A stretch of DNA of 35,288 bases from assembly GCA_049974825.1 (NCBI GenBank), contig JBNGDJ010000009.1:1-35288 (forward strand), written 5' to 3'. The stretch comes from JBKHDT01 sp049974825. GTDB taxonomy: Bacteria; Pseudomonadota; Gammaproteobacteria; Halothiobacillales; Halothiobacillaceae. A model generated the notes under the pieces. The model was not told the DNA's origin. It saw only the letters and a list, made by a program, of their open reading frames with translations, and ran no database searches. The translations under genes and the position numbers were made by a program. Below, piece by piece: positions 1-6,987 of this stretch (positions within the stretch are counted from its first letter, which is position 1; each line of letters begins with the position of its first letter).

Positions 1-27
1 CAAGACGAGAGAAACGGGAGAAAGCCA

Positions 28-582
28 ATGAAAGTCGGCAAGGACATGGTGGTGGGCCTTGAGTACGAGGTCCGCAATGACCTTGATGAACTGGTGGACA
101 GCTCGGAAGGGCAGGCCTTCGAGTACCTGCACGGCTACGCGACTCTGGTGCCCGGGCTTGAGCATGCGCTGGAAGGGCGTGAAGCCGGTGAAGCTTTCAG
201 CGTGACCGTGGAGCCGGAGGAGGCTTACGGCTTGCACGATCCGGCGCATGTAATCCAGGTCCCCCGTGAGCGGATCGACCCGAGCATCGAGCTGGTCGAG
301 GGCAACATGGTGGAGACCCAGGGACCCTACGGCCGGATCGAATTGATGATCGTCAAGTTTGACGAAGAGCGAGTCTGGCTGGATGGCAATCATCCTCTGG
401 CCGGCGTGCGGCTGCACTTTTCCTGCAAGGTCGGTCCGGTGCGCGCGGCGCATCCGGATGAGATCAAGCACAAGCGGCCCCATCCCGGTGGACATCACCT
501 GATGGTTTCGGACTCCTCCTACTGGGGCGAGGAGGACGAGGAGGCGGCTTCAGGCGATGATGCCGGTCGGCGCGAGACATGA
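28..582 (+). CDS. slyD: FKBP-type peptidyl-prolyl isomerase, SlyD-like
   Basis: Predicted cytoplasmic prolyl isomerase and chaperone of the SlyD branch of FKBPs (184 aa). The first ~140 residues have the SlyD layout: a short FKBP core around an inserted flap domain, with the typical LVPGLEHALEG and EEAYGLHD stretches. The tail (about 142-160) carries a short histidine-rich run, HKRPHPGGHH, and then an acidic end. This is shorter than the nickel-binding tail of E. coli SlyD, so metal binding is possible but weaker evidence. The ATG is preceded by GGGAG at 16-20 with 7 nt spacing. The stop overlaps the next start as ATGA, so translation of the M61 peptidase is probably coupled. Family call is firm; the exact paralogue is less so. 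Confidence 0.85.
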   Translation: MKVGKDMVVGLEYEVRNDLDELVDSSEGQAFEYLHGYATLVPGLEHALEGREAGEAFSVTVEPEEAYGLHDPAHVIQVPRERIDPSIELVEGNMVETQGPYGRIELMIVKFDEERVWLDGNHPLAGVRLHFSCKVGPVRAAHPDEIKHKRPHPGGHHLMVSDSSYWGEEDEEAASGDDAGRRET

Positions 583-2336
583 GTCTGCGCTACGAGGTTA
601 GCCTGGATCAGCCAGGCGAACGGCTGATCGACGTGTCGCTGCAGCTGCCCGCCTCGTCGGCACCCTACCGGCTGGCGCTGCCGGCCTGGATTCCCGGCAG
701 CTACATGATCCGGGACTTTGCCCGGCATGTCGTCCGGGTTGAGGCCCGCAGGGAAGATGGCGAAGCGCATCCGCTGCGCTGGGAGGACAAGCAGACCTGG
801 GGCTTGCCGCCCTCCGCGCAATCGATCCGGCTGCACTGGCAGGTCTATGCCAGCGACCTGTCCGTGCGTGGTGCGCATTTTGACCCCGAGCATGCCTTTT
901 TCAACGGCACCAGCCTGTTCCCGGTCTGGGTCGGTCAGGCGAATCAGCCCTGCGAAATGGTGCTGCATGCCCCGGCAGATCCTGCCTGTCACGACTGGCG
1001 CGTCGCCACCGGGATGGCGGCGGTGGATATCGATGATCGCGGCTTTGGGCTGTACCGTGCCGAGGACTACGAGGCACTGATCGATCACCCCGTGGAGATC
1101 GGCCGCTTCCGGCTGCTGGAATTCGAGGCCGCCGGCATCTTGCATCGCATGGCCTTCACCGGAGCGCATCCCTCGGCCGATCTCTCGCGCGTTGCGCGTG
1201 ACGTGGCGCGGATTTGTGCCGCCCAGTTGGCGTTTTTCGGGACGCCGGCGCCGTTTGACGGGTACCTGTTCCTGGTGGATGTGGAGGCGGATGCCTACGG
1301 CGGGCTTGAGCACCGCAACAGCACGGCACTGGTCTGCAGCCAGGCGAGCATTCCGCGGGTTGGCGAGGAGGCGGGCGAGGCCTACCGCCAGTTTCTCGGA
1401 CTGTGCTCCCACGAGTACTTCCACAGCTGGAACGTCAAGCGCATCCGGCCCCAGGCCTTCATGAATCTGCCCCTGGACTCGGAGGCCTACACCCGGCTGC
1501 TCTGGGTGTTCGAGGGGATCACCAGCTACTACGATGACCTGTTCCTGCGTCGCGCCGGGCTGGTGGACGACGCCGAGTACCTGTCGCTGCTTGCCGGCAC
1601 GCTCAATCGCGTGTTTCGCGGGGTGGGACACAAGCGCCAGACGCTGGACGAGTCCTCGCTGCTGGCCTGGACGAAGTTCTACAAGCAGGACGAGAATGCG
1701 ATCAATGCCCTGGCCAGTTACTACAGCAAGGGGGCTCTGGTGGCACTTTTGCTGGACCTGACCCTGCGCGAGGGGGCCGCCGGCGGATCGCTGGATGCCC
1801 TGATGAAGCTGCTGTGGCAGGAGTACGGCCGCACCGGCCGCGGGTTACCCGAGGGCGACACCGTGGAACGACTGGCCGAGCGCGTTGGCGGCATGCCCCT
1901 GTCGGCGTTCTTCGATCGGGCACTTCGGTCGACTGAGCCACTGCCCGTGGCCGAGGCTCTGGCACGCTTCGGCGTATCTGTCGACTGGGTTCCGGAGCGG
2001 GAAGGTCCTGATTTCGGAGTCATGGTGCGTGCGAACGACAGGGGCGAGGCCCGTGTCGCGGCCGTGCATGCCGGCCGGCCCGCCGCCCGGGCGGGCGTCT
2101 GCGCGGAGGATGTGCTGATCGCGGTGGATGGCGAACAGGTCGATGCGGCCTCGCTGCAGTCAACGCTGGCGCGGTCAGTGGCCGGTCAGCCGGTGACCTG
2201 GACGCTGTTCCGGCGCCGTCGCCTGCGGGAAATCACGGTGGTGCCCGCCGACCCGCCGGCCAACCAGGTCAAGCTGATGCCCGACCCCGAGGCCTCCGAG
2301 GAAGCGGCCCGGCGTTTGCGTGACTGGCTTGGTTGA
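579..2336 (+). CDS. M61 family metallopeptidase with C-terminal PDZ domain
   Basis: Zinc metallopeptidase of family M61 (glycyl aminopeptidase type), 585 aa. The zinc site is visible: HEYFH at 278-282 within a SHEYFHSWNVKRIRP context typical of M61, and the downstream Glu312 in WVFEGITSYYDD as probable third ligand. An N-terminal beta-rich domain precedes the catalytic domain. A PDZ domain lies at roughly 480-560 (GRPAARAGVCAEDVLIAVDG). No signal peptide is seen, so a cytoplasmic location is likely. The start overlaps the slyD stop by 4 nt (ATGA). A prolyl isomerase and a peptidase made from one message suggests linked roles in protein or peptide turnover; this is inference. The gene converges on motB with only 24 bp between stops. 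Confidence 0.9.
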   Translation: MSLRYEVSLDQPGERLIDVSLQLPASSAPYRLALPAWIPGSYMIRDFARHVVRVEARREDGEAHPLRWEDKQTWGLPPSAQSIRLHWQVYASDLSVRGAHFDPEHAFFNGTSLFPVWVGQANQPCEMVLHAPADPACHDWRVATGMAAVDIDDRGFGLYRAEDYEALIDHPVEIGRFRLLEFEAAGILHRMAFTGAHPSADLSRVARDVARICAAQLAFFGTPAPFDGYLFLVDVEADAYGGLEHRNSTALVCSQASIPRVGEEAGEAYRQFLGLCSHEYFHSWNVKRIRPQAFMNLPLDSEAYTRLLWVFEGITSYYDDLFLRRAGLVDDAEYLSLLAGTLNRVFRGVGHKRQTLDESSLLAWTKFYKQDENAINALASYYSKGALVALLLDLTLREGAAGGSLDALMKLLWQEYGRTGRGLPEGDTVERLAERVGGMPLSAFFDRALRSTEPLPVAEALARFGVSVDWVPEREGPDFGVMVRANDRGEARVAAVHAGRPAARAGVCAEDVLIAVDGEQVDAASLQSTLARSVAGQPVTWTLFRRRRLREITVVPADPPANQVKLMPDPEASEEAARRLRDWLG

Positions 2337-2360
2337 GCGCGGCGCAGAGGAAGTGGTCCC

Positions 2361-3215
2361 TCACTCGCCCGCCGCGCCGTCTTCCACGCCCACATCCCGA
2401 AGCTGGTCAAGCATTTCCAGCGCCGAGCGATCTTCCGGGTTCATGGGCGGGACCACCGCGATCTCCACACGGCGGTTGAGCGCTCGGTTTTCCTCGGAAT
2501 CGTTGGGCGCGATTGGCTGGTTCTCACCCATGCCGCGCGCCTCCAGCCGGGAGCGCTCCACGTTGCCCCGTTCCTCCAGTGCGTGCAAAACGGTGACCGC
2601 CCGCGCCGCGGAGAGGTCCCAGTTCGAGCGAAAGGTGCCCGAGCTGATCGGCACGTCGTCCGTGTGCCCCGTGACGATGATTTGGTCGTTGTTCTTGGAC
2701 AGGGCCTGGGCGATCTCGTCCATCACCGGGCCAAAGCCACCGGCCAGGGTCGCGCTGCCGGAGGGAAAAGATGTTTTTTCCTGAATCCGGATCACCACCG
2801 AGTCACTGCGCGGAACCAGCTCGACCTCACCGCGGTTGATCGGGTCGCGCAGGGCCTCCTGCAGGTCGCCCACCCTGGCCTCGATCTGTTCGCGCCGGGC
2901 TTCTTCAAGGTTCTTGACCGTTTCCGCGGGCGTGTGATCGACCGTCTGCCCCCCTTCAAGAAACCCCGTGCGTGCGTCCATCTGGCCCGGCCCGAAGTTC
3001 ACGGCCACGGATTCTTCGGCGCTTTCACCGGCGCCGACGCGTTGCAGGCCGCCAAAGGCGATCTGGAATGACTCGGCCACCTCCTTGTAGCGCTGTACGT
3101 CGATTACCGACATCGACAGCATCAGGATGAAGAAGGTCAGCAGCAAGGTCGCCATGTCGGCGAAGGTGGTGATCCAGCCACCCCCGCAGGGCGGGCACTT
3201 CTTCCGGCGGGCCAT
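2361..3215 (-). CDS. motB: Flagellar stator protein MotB (PomB-like)
   Basis: Stator subunit that anchors the motor to peptidoglycan (284 aa). One membrane segment (about 15-37) contains the ion-carrying aspartate, D20, in the FADMATLL motif. The context resembles the sodium-type PomB more than E. coli MotB. A linker leads to an OmpA-like peptidoglycan-binding domain (about 150-265; VTGHTDDVPI, SAARA, NRRVEI). The N terminus has an unusual CPPC just before the membrane segment. The start overlaps the motA stop as TGATG, indicating translational coupling. No other flagellar genes are in the window, so the pair is detached from the main flagellar clusters. Sodium rather than proton coupling is inferred from similarity only. 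Confidence 0.9.
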   Translation of the reverse strand: MARRKKCPPCGGGWITTFADMATLLLTFFILMLSMSVIDVQRYKEVAESFQIAFGGLQRVGAGESAEESVAVNFGPGQMDARTGFLEGGQTVDHTPAETVKNLEEARREQIEARVGDLQEALRDPINRGEVELVPRSDSVVIRIQEKTSFPSGSATLAGGFGPVMDEIAQALSKNNDQIIVTGHTDDVPISSGTFRSNWDLSAARAVTVLHALEERGNVERSRLEARGMGENQPIAPNDSEENRALNRRVEIAVVPPMNPEDRSALEMLDQLRDVGVEDGAAGE

Positions 3216-3988
3216 CAGGCTTCCGCCTCCTCCGCGTCTTCACTGCGGCGGGCGCTGACCGGCAGGAACGTGTTCAGCAGCTCTTCGAGCACCTTCGGGT
3301 TCAGTCCCTCCTGGATGCCCTTGACGCCTTCGAGCACCAGGCTCTTGTTGACCTCTTCCTCCGTGGTGCGCAGAACCAGCTTCTCGTAAATCGGCAGGGC
3401 AATGGCCTGAGCGATGAATGCGCCGTACAGAGTGGTCAGCAGTGCCGTCGCCATGGCCGGACCGATGCTGGACGGGTCATCGAGTGAGGCGAGCATCTGC
3501 ACCAGGCCGACCAGAGTCCCGATCATGCCCATGGCGGGGGCCACATCGTAGATCGAGCGCATCATTTTCTGCCCGGTCTCGTGCCGCTGCAGCATCATGT
3601 CGATTTCCCGGGTCAGGGCCGTATTGATCACCTCCGTGCTGTGTCCGTCGACGATCATCATCACGCCGCGCTTGAGAAACGGGTTGTCGATTTCGGCATC
3701 TTCGAGCGCCAGGGCACCGTCCTTTCGCGCAATCTTGGCCAGTTCCGCAATCTGCTCGATCAGCGCATTCGGATCATCCGAGCGCGTGGTGAACGCCTTG
3801 CCGATGATCTTGAACGACTCAAGGAACTTGGGCAGGGTGATCATCGCCAGGGTAATGCCCAGCGTCCCGCCGACCACGATCAGTATCCCCGGGATGCTGA
3901 TGAACATGGCCGCATTGCCGCCCAGCACGATCGCCAGCGCCACGACCGTCGTGGCGCCGAACATGCCGATCAGGGTTGCCTTGTCCAT
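3215..3988 (-). CDS. motA: Flagellar stator protein MotA (PomA-like)
   Basis: Inner-membrane stator subunit that forms the ion channel with MotB and pushes on the rotor (257 aa). Four hydrophobic segments are visible: about 4-22, 28-50, 150-172 (containing VAPAMGMIGTLVGLVQML) and 182-205. The charged cytoplasmic loop lies between the second and third. The LGG...FISIPGILIVVGGTLG start is typical of PomA. I chose the ATG at 3988 (MDKATLIGMFG); the upstream in-frame extension is not membrane-like and is probably leader. An extended -10 candidate lies about 100 bp upstream. Forms an operon with motB through a TGATG overlap. Confidence 0.9.
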   Translation of the reverse strand: MDKATLIGMFGATTVVALAIVLGGNAAMFISIPGILIVVGGTLGITLAMITLPKFLESFKIIGKAFTTRSDDPNALIEQIAELAKIARKDGALALEDAEIDNPFLKRGVMMIVDGHSTEVINTALTREIDMMLQRHETGQKMMRSIYDVAPAMGMIGTLVGLVQMLASLDDPSSIGPAMATALLTTLYGAFIAQAIALPIYEKLVLRTTEEEVNKSLVLEGVKGIQEGLNPKVLEELLNTFLPVSARRSEDAEEAEA

Positions 3989-4088
3989 CCGGGGAAGTCT
4001 CTCGTCTGTGTCTGCCAGAAAAAACCGCGCACGCGGCCCGCATGCCAGCCGGTCCATGCGGGAGGCGGAACGGCTCGATCAGCGTTTG

Positions 4089-4097
4089 AGTGTAGCA
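4089..4097 (-). promoter_or_regulatory. Candidate extended -10 promoter for motAB
   Basis: On the minus strand the sequence reads TGCTACACT, a TGn plus -10-like hexamer, roughly 100 nt upstream of the motA ATG. No convincing -35 is seen, which is tolerable for extended -10 promoters. A flagellar sigma factor could be used instead; I did not see a clear site for one. Confidence 0.3.
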
Positions 4098-4194
4098 GGC
4101 CCGCCGGGTCGTCGGCACCCTGAAGGACGCTTGAAGCGCTCACTGCCGGGTGGCTCGGGGCCAGACTGCGCGGCAGGTCTGCATGACATGTGCG

Positions 4195-4200
4195 TATAAT
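4195..4200 (+). promoter_or_regulatory. Candidate -10 box for birA-coaX
   Basis: A perfect TATAAT lies about 83 nt upstream of the birA ATG in the divergent motA/birA gap. There is no good -35 hexamer at 16-18 bp. It predicts a transcript start near 4207 and a leader of about 75 nt. The rest of the 294-bp gap shows no gene. Confidence 0.4.
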
Positions 4201-4282
4201 CAGCGCCGCCCAGCGCAACGGCTGCGTTGCCGAAAATCCGCAGGATCGTCGTGGCCGGGCTGAATGGGTCGAGGAGCATGGC

Positions 4283-5071
4283 ATGAAAGGGCAGGGAATC
4301 GATTGGGCTGCATTGCAGGAAGCCTGCGTCCGCCAGGCCGACAGGCGGGGCTGGCGCCTGGAACTGCTGGAGCGCACTGGGTCGACGAATGACCGAGTAT
4401 TCAAGATGGCAACGCTTGGGCAGGACGTGGCAGTCTGTGTCGCTCGGTGCCAGGTGGCCGGGCGCGGCACGCGGGGACGCGTTTGGGCCGCCGCGCCGGA
4501 TCGGACCCTGACATTCTCGGTTGGCCGGGAATTGCCGGCCGCGGTGAGTCTCGATGGGCTCAGCCTGGCGGTCGGTGCCGGCCTGGTCGAGGCCCTGGGC
4601 CGCATCGGGTTGACCGGCGCGCGCGTGAAGTGGCCCAATGATCTGTTGGTCGACGGCCGGAAACTGGCTGGCGTGCTGGTGGAGGCCCGGCGCGTCGGCG
4701 ATGTTCGGCGCGTGGTGGTCGGTGTGGGCATCAATCTCGCGCAGGGGACGGAGGTGGCCGGTCGCCAGCCCGCCTGTGTCGATGAGCTTGGCGCGGCGGC
4801 CAGCGCCCGGGTGCAGGCCCGGCGGGCGGCCTGGCTGCTGCGCCGCGTGGCCCGGTTGCTGCGCCGCTGGCCCGCGGATCGGGCGCGACTGCTTGCGCTC
4901 TGGCAGGCGCAGGATGCGCTGCGGGGCTCTCCGGTCCAGGTGACCCTGCCGGACAGCCAGATTGCGGGAATCGCGATGGGCATCAGCCACGATGGCCATT
5001 TGATCGTTCAGACATCGACCGGCCGCCGGATACTGGCGGCCGGTGAAGTGACAGTGAGAAATACGGATTGA
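4283..5071 (+). CDS. birA: Biotin--[acetyl-CoA-carboxylase] ligase (class I BirA, no DNA-binding domain)
   Basis: Attaches biotin to the carrier subunit of acetyl-CoA carboxylase through biotinyl-AMP (262 aa, cytoplasmic). Visible motifs: GSTND at the substrate pocket, the adenylate-binding loop GRGTRGRVW, and KWPNDLLVDGRKLAGVLVE with the conserved lysines. A C-terminal SH3-like domain follows (about 215-262). The N-terminal helix-turn-helix of E. coli BirA is absent, so it should not act as a repressor. The ATG at 4283 is preceded by GAGGAG at 4271-4276, ideally spaced, which rules out the longer in-frame reading from 4190. The stop overlaps the coaX start; the birA-coaX pairing is common in proteobacteria. 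Confidence 0.93.
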   Translation: MKGQGIDWAALQEACVRQADRRGWRLELLERTGSTNDRVFKMATLGQDVAVCVARCQVAGRGTRGRVWAAAPDRTLTFSVGRELPAAVSLDGLSLAVGAGLVEALGRIGLTGARVKWPNDLLVDGRKLAGVLVEARRVGDVRRVVVGVGINLAQGTEVAGRQPACVDELGAAASARVQARRAAWLLRRVARLLRRWPADRARLLALWQAQDALRGSPVQVTLPDSQIAGIAMGISHDGHLIVQTSTGRRILAAGEVTVRNTD

Positions 5072-5826
5072 AGTTGTTCGCGGATGCCGGGAACTCCCGG
5101 TTGAAATTGAGAATGGGGCGGCATGGCAGCGTGCATGCCATCCGATGGCAGGAAATCGACGACCAAGCGGTTGCCGCCGAGCTGGTGACCTACCTGGAAG
5201 GGCACAGCCGTCCGGACGGCCTGGTCGTCTGTGCCGCGGTCCCCGAGGCGCAGCAGGCGCGCTTGCAGGACCTGCTGGCGCAGGTATTGCCCGAGGTGGA
5301 AGTCGCCTGGCTCAAGGTCCATCGGCGCAAGGGGGGTGTCCGCCCGGCCTACGAGGACCCGGCGAAGTTCGGCGTGGATCGCTACATGGCGCTTCTGGCC
5401 GCCCGCGCCAAGCATCGCAACCGGGCCGTCGTCGTACTGGATCTCGGCACGGCCGTCACTGTGGATGCCATGGACCGCGGGGGTCGTCACCTGGGCGGGT
5501 TGATCCTGCCCGGGCTGTCGATGCTCTCGGCCGCGCTGCATCAACGCCTGCCCCAGCTGGCCTGCGAAGAAGAACCCGGCGGGCGAATCCCCGAGGATGC
5601 CCTGCTGCCCGTGACCACCGAGGATGCAGTCGCCATGGGCACCCATGCCTTTTACGTTGGCGGGATCGAGCAGATCGTGGTCGACCTGTGTCAGCGGATG
5701 GAGGCTGATCCGGTCATCCTCGCCTGCGGGGGTGATGCGGCGGTTTTCTGCCAGGCTAGCGGGCTTGAGATTGATCAGCAGCCAAACCTGGTGCTAGACG
5801 GCATGGTGCTGGCCGCCCGGCGCTAG
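5068..5826 (+). CDS. coaX: Type III pantothenate kinase CoaX
   Basis: Phosphorylates pantothenate in the first step of coenzyme A synthesis (252 aa). The type III signature is complete: the N-terminal phosphate loop DAGNSRLK, GVDRYMALLAA, the acidic LDLGTAVTVDAMD, and GGLILPGLSMLSAALHQRLPQL. Type III enzymes need a monovalent cation and are not feedback-inhibited by CoA. Translation starts at TTG, overlapping the birA stop (TTGA). No in-frame ATG or GTG precedes the DAGNS motif closely enough to replace it, so this rare start is well supported and implies coupling to birA. BirA and CoaX both serve acyl-carrier and CoA metabolism. Confidence 0.93.
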   Translation: MKLFADAGNSRLKLRMGRHGSVHAIRWQEIDDQAVAAELVTYLEGHSRPDGLVVCAAVPEAQQARLQDLLAQVLPEVEVAWLKVHRRKGGVRPAYEDPAKFGVDRYMALLAARAKHRNRAVVVLDLGTAVTVDAMDRGGRHLGGLILPGLSMLSAALHQRLPQLACEEEPGGRIPEDALLPVTTEDAVAMGTHAFYVGGIEQIVVDLCQRMEADPVILACGGDAAVFCQASGLEIDQQPNLVLDGMVLAARR

Positions 5827-5828
5827 GG

Positions 5829-5941
5829 GCATTCTGCACGAATGCTTCTGATTCCCGTGTAGGGCATGGATGCCCTGCTGCACAAGGCCCAAGGATGGCT
5901 TTGTGCAGGGTTTCCTCTTGGGAATGTCCATCTTCGGATGG
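5829..5941 (+). repeat. Intergenic hairpin repeat, copy 1a
   Basis: First unit of a gene-free block (5827-6230). It carries the family's TCTGCACGAATGC box and then the hairpin AGGGCAT-GG-ATGCCCT at 5861-5876. A second stem pairs CTGCACAA (5878-5885) with TTGTGCAG (5901-5908). A small CCATC-TTCG-GATGG hairpin with a UUCG tetraloop lies at 5928-5941. It is closely similar to the copy after the multicopper oxidase gene at 31.49 kb. No stem is followed by a T run, so these are not classical terminators. Confidence 0.75.
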
Positions 5942-5979
5942 TTTCGCTCGGTGCTTGCGTCAGGGTATGCGCTATTCTC

Positions 5980-6200
5980 TTGGGAAACTCTGCACAAATG
6001 CAGAGTTTCCTGATTGGGGCATGGATGCCCCGACGCTCAATGGCGTAAGCCATTGAATTGCGGAGCATGGCCCGGGCGTGAACGCGGGCTCCGCCAGCTG
6101 GCGCGTTAAGCTGGCGTTAGCCCACCGGGCCATGCGTGTCTGAACGCGGAGCTGGCGCAAGCCCACGAATCCATGGATGGATTCGTGCAGAGTTTCCCTT
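5980..6200 (+). repeat. Intergenic hairpin repeat, copy 1b (nested inverted repeats)
   Basis: Second and richest unit of the block. Perfect stems: GGAAACTCTGCA with CAAA loop at 5983-6010 (12 bp); GGGGCAT-GG-ATGCCCC at 6016-6031; TCAATGGC-GTAA-GCCATTGA at 6037-6056, a GNRA loop; GCGGAGC (6060-6066) with GCTCCGC (6088-6094); GCATGGCCCGG (6065-6075) with CCGGGCCATGC (6125-6135); and CACGAATCCAT-GG-ATGGATTCGTG at 6164-6187. The motifs AGCTGGCG and GCAGAGTTTCCC recur inside. Together with copy 1a it accounts for nearly the whole 404-bp gap before the DUF4124 gene; no gene is visible in it. Confidence 0.75.
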
Positions 6201-6230
6201 GGGTGAAGGTTCAACGACGGGGGAGCGATC

Positions 6231-6824
6231 ATGAGCGGGTCGTGCCGGATGCAGGCACCCAGTCGGGCGATCGGGATTGTCCTTCTGGGCTTCAGCTTCA
6301 CGCCGGGGTTTGCATCGGAGATTTATCGCTGCCATGCAACCGACGGGACCGTGGTCTTTTCCGATCAGCCCTGCGGAGAGGATGCCCAACGCGTGGCGGT
6401 GGATGCCGCGCCCCAGGGCGAGGGGGCCGAGCCGGGACTGGCCGGCACGCGAGAGGTGGCCGAGCGATACTGGGCGCGTCGGGCCGCGGAGCGTGAAAAG
6501 CGGCTCGAGGCGGCCCGTGCCGAGCACGAGCGACAGCTTGAGGCATTGCGGCAAGCGCCGCGGCCGCCGGAGGTGGTGGTTATCCAGGAGCGGGTATCGC
6601 CCTGGCCTTATTCGCCCCACCCCTACTGGCATCCGCGCCATCCGGGCACGCCACCGCAGCATGATCGCTGCAGTAGCATCCCCGGCTGTGGCGCATACAA
6701 GCCGGTGCGCCGGCCGCCTGTCGACCCGAAGCGGCCGATGCCCTCCGATTCGGCCGACAGCAAAGTGCCCGCGCCACCGCGCAGTGTGGGTGCCTTGCCG
6801 CCCGGACCGGCTCCGGCGCCCTGA
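6231..6824 (+). CDS. DUF4124 domain-containing exported protein
   Basis: Small protein (197 aa) with a hydrophobic N-terminal segment (about 12-28, ending near FASEIYRC) that looks like a Sec signal peptide, so probably periplasmic. It is followed directly by the DUF4124 signature, YRCHATDGTVVFSDQPC, in which two cysteines flank a short beta motif. The middle (about 80-105) is a charged helix with coiled-coil character. The C-terminal third is rich in proline, with clustered PP and HP motifs, and is likely disordered. DUF4124 proteins are common in gammaproteobacteria but have no established function. The start has GGGGGAG about 6 nt upstream. It lies just downstream of the hairpin block and is followed by the Lol genes. 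Confidence 0.8.
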   Translation: MSGSCRMQAPSRAIGIVLLGFSFTPGFASEIYRCHATDGTVVFSDQPCGEDAQRVAVDAAPQGEGAEPGLAGTREVAERYWARRAAEREKRLEAARAEHERQLEALRQAPRPPEVVVIQERVSPWPYSPHPYWHPRHPGTPPQHDRCSSIPGCGAYKPVRRPPVDPKRPMPSDSADSKVPAPPRSVGALPPGPAPAP

Positions 6825-6922
6825 AATCTGGCGAGGCGATGACTCGCGCCTCGGTCCGCGGGCTTTCAGTTCGGCAGGCTGTGCGGTCCGGTGAACCCGA
6901 GACCTCGCACAAAGTCCGGGTG

Positions 6923-6928
6923 TATGAT
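6923..6928 (+). promoter_or_regulatory. Candidate -10 box for lol genes
   Basis: TATGAT about 60 nt upstream of the permease ATG, in the 163-bp gap after the DUF4124 gene. No clear -35. A 7-bp stem (CGAGGCG with CGCCTCG) lies earlier in the gap near 6833-6855, without a T tract. Confidence 0.25.
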
Positions 6929-6987
6929 TCGGCCTTGACTCAAAATTGCTGAACTCCAGTTCATCCCAAGGAACCCGGCAACCCGAC

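Noticed and set aside
2337..2360. Bidirectional terminator between the M61 gene and motB
   Set aside because: The 24-bp gap has no stem-loop or T run.
5983..6010. The strong 12-bp hairpin as a rho-independent terminator for coaX
   Set aside because: No T run follows on either strand, unlike the tRNA terminator at 31722-31744. Its sequence belongs to the dispersed repeat.
5827..6230. CRISPR array or insertion sequence
   Set aside because: No regularly spaced identical repeats with unique spacers, and no transposase or cas gene is present.
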